From the NCBI GenBank assembly GCA_013416795.1, contig RQSC01001285.1, forward strand, positions 6,087 to 34,051: DNA of 27,965 nt, given 5' to 3'. Below are positions 26,027 to 27,965 of the stretch, piece after piece. The position numbers were made by a program, and so were the translations under genes. The first letter of the stretch is position 1. Each line of letters opens with the position of its first letter. Under the pieces are notes generated by a model that saw nothing but the letters and a program-made list of their open reading frames with translations, made no database searches and was not told the origin of the DNA. Source of the stretch: Prasinococcaceae sp. CCMP 1430. Taxonomy: Eukaryota; Prasinodermophyta; Palmophyllophyceae; Prasinococcales; Prasinococcaceae.

Positions 26027-27562
26027 TTACCACGAGCGCTTGGTGTACGCGACCATGTCGTGCACGTTGCCCTCCTTCTGGGCTGCCCCCGAGCGGCACT
26101 CCATGCGCAGCTCACCCGCGTCGAGCTTGGCATGCGCGTCGGCGAGCGACTTGGCGCCGAAATCCTGGAAGCCCTGCTTGACCGCGTGCGTGAGGAACGG
26201 CACGGTCTTGAAGATCGAACCCTTGTCTGCCACCGCGCCCGAGACGCCCTGCGCGATCTTCAGGCGGCTCTTGTCGCTGAGGTAGCGCGTGTCCGAGCCC
26301 TGCTGCATGGCCTCGAGCGAGCCCATGCCACGGTAGCGCTTGACGCGCTTGCCTTCGTACATGAAGTAGTCGCCGGGCGACTCCTCCGTCCCAGCGAAGA
26401 GCGAGCCGCACATCACCGCCGACGCGCCTAGCGCGAGCGCCTTGGTGATGTTGCCGCTGTTCTGGATACCACCGTCGGCCATGAAGGGCACGCCCGCCGC
26501 GCGCGCGATGCGGCCCACGTGGTACACGGCGGTGGCCTGGCCGCGGCCCACGGCGCAGACCTCCTGCGTCGTGCAGATCGACCCACTGCCCATGCCCACG
26601 CGCAGGCCATCGGCGCCCGCCTGGATGAGGCGCTGAGCCTGCGCGCCGCACACCACGTTGCCGCAGATCACGTCGAGCTCCGGGTGGGTCTGCTTGAGGT
26701 ACTTGAGCATGTTGATCTGGAAGACCGAGTCGCCTTGCGACGAGTCGAGCACTACGGCGCAGGCGCCCGCGGCAACCAGCTCCGCCGCGCGTGTCTTGTC
26801 GTCCTCGCGCGTGCCGATGGCCGCCGCGATGCGCAGCTTGCCGCTAGCGTCGGCCGTTGGCGGGGCGGGCGCCTGAGGGCAGGCGCGCAGCGAGCGCAGA
26901 TCGGCGCGCGCAAGTGCGGCCACCGCGCAGCCGTTCGCATCCACCACGGGCAGGAGGCCCTTCTTGCACGCGGCGAGCTGCGCGTAGGCATCCTCCGCGG
27001 CGACGCCCGCCTCCACCGTGGTGACATCCGCCGTCATCACCTCGCGGAGCGCCGTGTGCGCGTCCTCCACGAACTCGACGTCGCGGTTGGTCACGACGCC
27101 CAGCAGCTTGCCCCCAATGGCGCCAGTGTCGGTGACGAGCACGTCGACGTCGTCGCCGCGCGAGTGCGAGCCGCGCAGCTTGTGCACGTCCGCGACGGTG
27201 GCGTCCGGGCCGAGGGTGGGCACGCGCACGTCGTACAGGCGGCGGTACTGCGTCGCTTCGCGCACGGCGGCCGTCTGCTCCGCGATCGTCTGGTTGTAGT
27301 GCACGACGCCCGCGGCACCAACGCTCGCCATCGCGGCGGCCATGGTGGCGCCGGTGACCGTGTCCATCGGCGAGCTCACCATCGGCACGCCGATGCTCAC
27401 GCGCTTGGACAGCTTGGTCGACAGGTCCACGGTCTCCGCACCGAAGTCGATGTGGCCCGGGTGCATGATGATGTCGTCGTACGTGTACGTCACGCCCTGC
27501 GTGAAGACCTGGCGGGCGCTGAAGCCATCATAGAACGCGCCAAACTCATCGGACGACGCCAT
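26027..27562 (-). CDS. inosine-5'-monophosphate dehydrogenase (EC 1.1.1.205)
   Basis: This single exon of 511 residues matches the usual length of about 510 for IMP dehydrogenase, which oxidises IMP to XMP with NAD+ and is the rate-limiting step of guanine nucleotide synthesis. The catalytic loop GSGSICTTQEV carries Cys330, matching the human active-site Cys331. The start of the TIM barrel is visible (TYDDIIMHPG, VPMVSSPMDTVTG). Two CBS domains with a linker are inserted at about 110-235 (MTADVTTVEAGV, GLLPVVDANG). DSSQGDSVFQINMLKYLK, FMADGGIQNSGNITKALALGA and the flap KRYRGMGSLEAM are further family blocks. The C-terminus, KRSW, is not a peroxisomal PTS1 form such as SKL. Some IMP dehydrogenases are peroxisomal, but nothing here shows that. 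The start MASSDEFGAFYDG at 27562 is the first ATG. Confidence 0.98.
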   Translation of the reverse strand: MASSDEFGAFYDGFSARQVFTQGVTYTYDDIIMHPGHIDFGAETVDLSTKLSKRVSIGVPMVSSPMDTVTGATMAAAMASVGAAGVVHYNQTIAEQTAAVREATQYRRLYDVRVPTLGPDATVADVHKLRGSHSRGDDVDVLVTDTGAIGGKLLGVVTNRDVEFVEDAHTALREVMTADVTTVEAGVAAEDAYAQLAACKKGLLPVVDANGCAVAALARADLRSLRACPQAPAPPTADASGKLRIAAAIGTREDDKTRAAELVAAGACAVVLDSSQGDSVFQINMLKYLKQTHPELDVICGNVVCGAQAQRLIQAGADGLRVGMGSGSICTTQEVCAVGRGQATAVYHVGRIARAAGVPFMADGGIQNSGNITKALALGASAVMCGSLFAGTEESPGDYFMYEGKRVKRYRGMGSLEAMQQGSDTRYLSDKSRLKIAQGVSGAVADKGSIFKTVPFLTHAVKQGFQDFGAKSLADAHAKLDAGELRMECRSGAAQKEGNVHDMVAYTKRSW

Positions 27563-27965
27563 GGCCGCCGTGGGGACGCGGGCCGCGGCAGGCGGCGCAG
27601 GGGCGAGCGAGGGGGCGAGAGGAGGGAGATGTCACGCGCTCTCACCTCGCACGCCTCGCGCGCGCCGAGTGGCGCGCCACGCGCTCCCCGCCCCCCTCGC
27701 GCCGCCCGCCTTCCCCCCACCCGCCCGCCTCGCCTCGCCCCGCACCGCCGGCACGCCGGCAGCCGCCGCCGCGCAGCTTCGTATTCGAGCCGCCGCGCGA
27801 AACGAGCCGCGGCGGCCGCGCGCCAAACCCAAACCCGCGCGTGCGCTGAGCAGCGCGGCAAGGTATCAAAGACCATAGGCAGCGCGTGTGAACCAAACCC
27901 TCTCACATCATACCCTCCCCCGCCCGCCCGCCCGCGCGCGCGCGCGCGCGCGCGCGCAGGGGCGG
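27563..27965. other. IMP dehydrogenase upstream region ending in a (CG)n run
   Basis: This 403-nt stretch is the likely promoter of IMP dehydrogenase. It contains GTGTGAACCAAACCC followed by TCTCACAT at 27886-27907, a near-hairpin similar to one upstream of cytochrome c. At 27932-27957 is an alternating CG run that could adopt Z-DNA. No gene is supported. Confidence 0.5.
27932..27957 (+). repeat. (CG)n dinucleotide repeat at the window edge
   Basis: About thirteen alternating CG units follow several CCCG units. Alternating CG is the classic Z-DNA-forming sequence. It sits about 370 nt upstream of the IMP dehydrogenase start. Confidence 0.85.

Noticed and set aside
1-27965. Prokaryotic origin, operons, CRISPR or defence island
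   Set aside because: Introns, mitochondrial presequences, dynamins and SF-assemblin-like protein show a eukaryotic nuclear locus. No direct-repeat array or defence gene is present.

Overview
This is nuclear DNA of a GC-rich, gene-dense eukaryote. The evidence is spliceosomal introns (about ten can be placed, 46-275 nt, many with GTGCG-type donors), nucleus-encoded mitochondrial proteins with presequences, and single-gene units on both strands with no operon-like spacing. An SF-assemblin-like protein (flagellar root fibre), an FZL-like GTPase (plastid type), cytochrome c with a plant-like N-terminal extension and a DRP together suggest a flagellated, photosynthetic protist. A haptophyte (for example a pavlovophyte) or a very GC-rich green alga fit best; the sequence alone does not decide between them.

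Layout. 1-961 (+): last exons of an unrecognised gene, with a 50-nt C tract in one intron. 1060-2190 (+): mitochondrial carrier family protein. 2553-3548 (-): LRRC57-like leucine-rich-repeat protein with an N-myristoylation start. 3675-3926 (-): small two-helix membrane protein. 4872-5117 (-): ATX1-like copper-binding HMA protein. 5347-6423 (+): SF-assemblin-like coiled coil. 6718-7754 (-): three-exon C2-like protein with a C-terminal membrane anchor. 8465-9257 (-) and 10102-10674 (+): complex I PSST/NDUFS7 and cytochrome c, head to head. 11385-14193 (+): FZL-like membrane-remodelling GTPase. 14194-15653: a convergent intergenic region holding a C32/G20 homopolymer palindrome. 15654-17899 (-): unrecognised protein with a possible PH-like N-terminus. 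18905-21289 (+): dynamin-related protein of the Drp1/Dnm1 type. 21687-23660 (+): coiled-coil protein ending in a Hook-like SAWY motif. 23772-25628 (-): MFS sugar-type transporter. 26027-27562 (-): IMP dehydrogenase. The window ends in a (CG)n run.

The genes are mostly housekeeping and do not form one pathway. Three themes stand out. Two respiratory-chain genes share a divergent promoter region that contains a TATA-like palindrome. Two organelle-remodelling GTPases lie within 10 kb of each other. Five proteins begin Met-Gly, several matching N-myristoylation consensus, and one of them also carries a C-terminal transmembrane anchor. Intergenic regions carry several perfect palindromes and telo-box-like AACCCTAA motifs. 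I found no CRISPR array, prokaryotic operon, transposase or tRNA that I could support. No new defence-like or metabolic system is evident; the less ordinary signals are the regulatory palindromes and several protein architectures.
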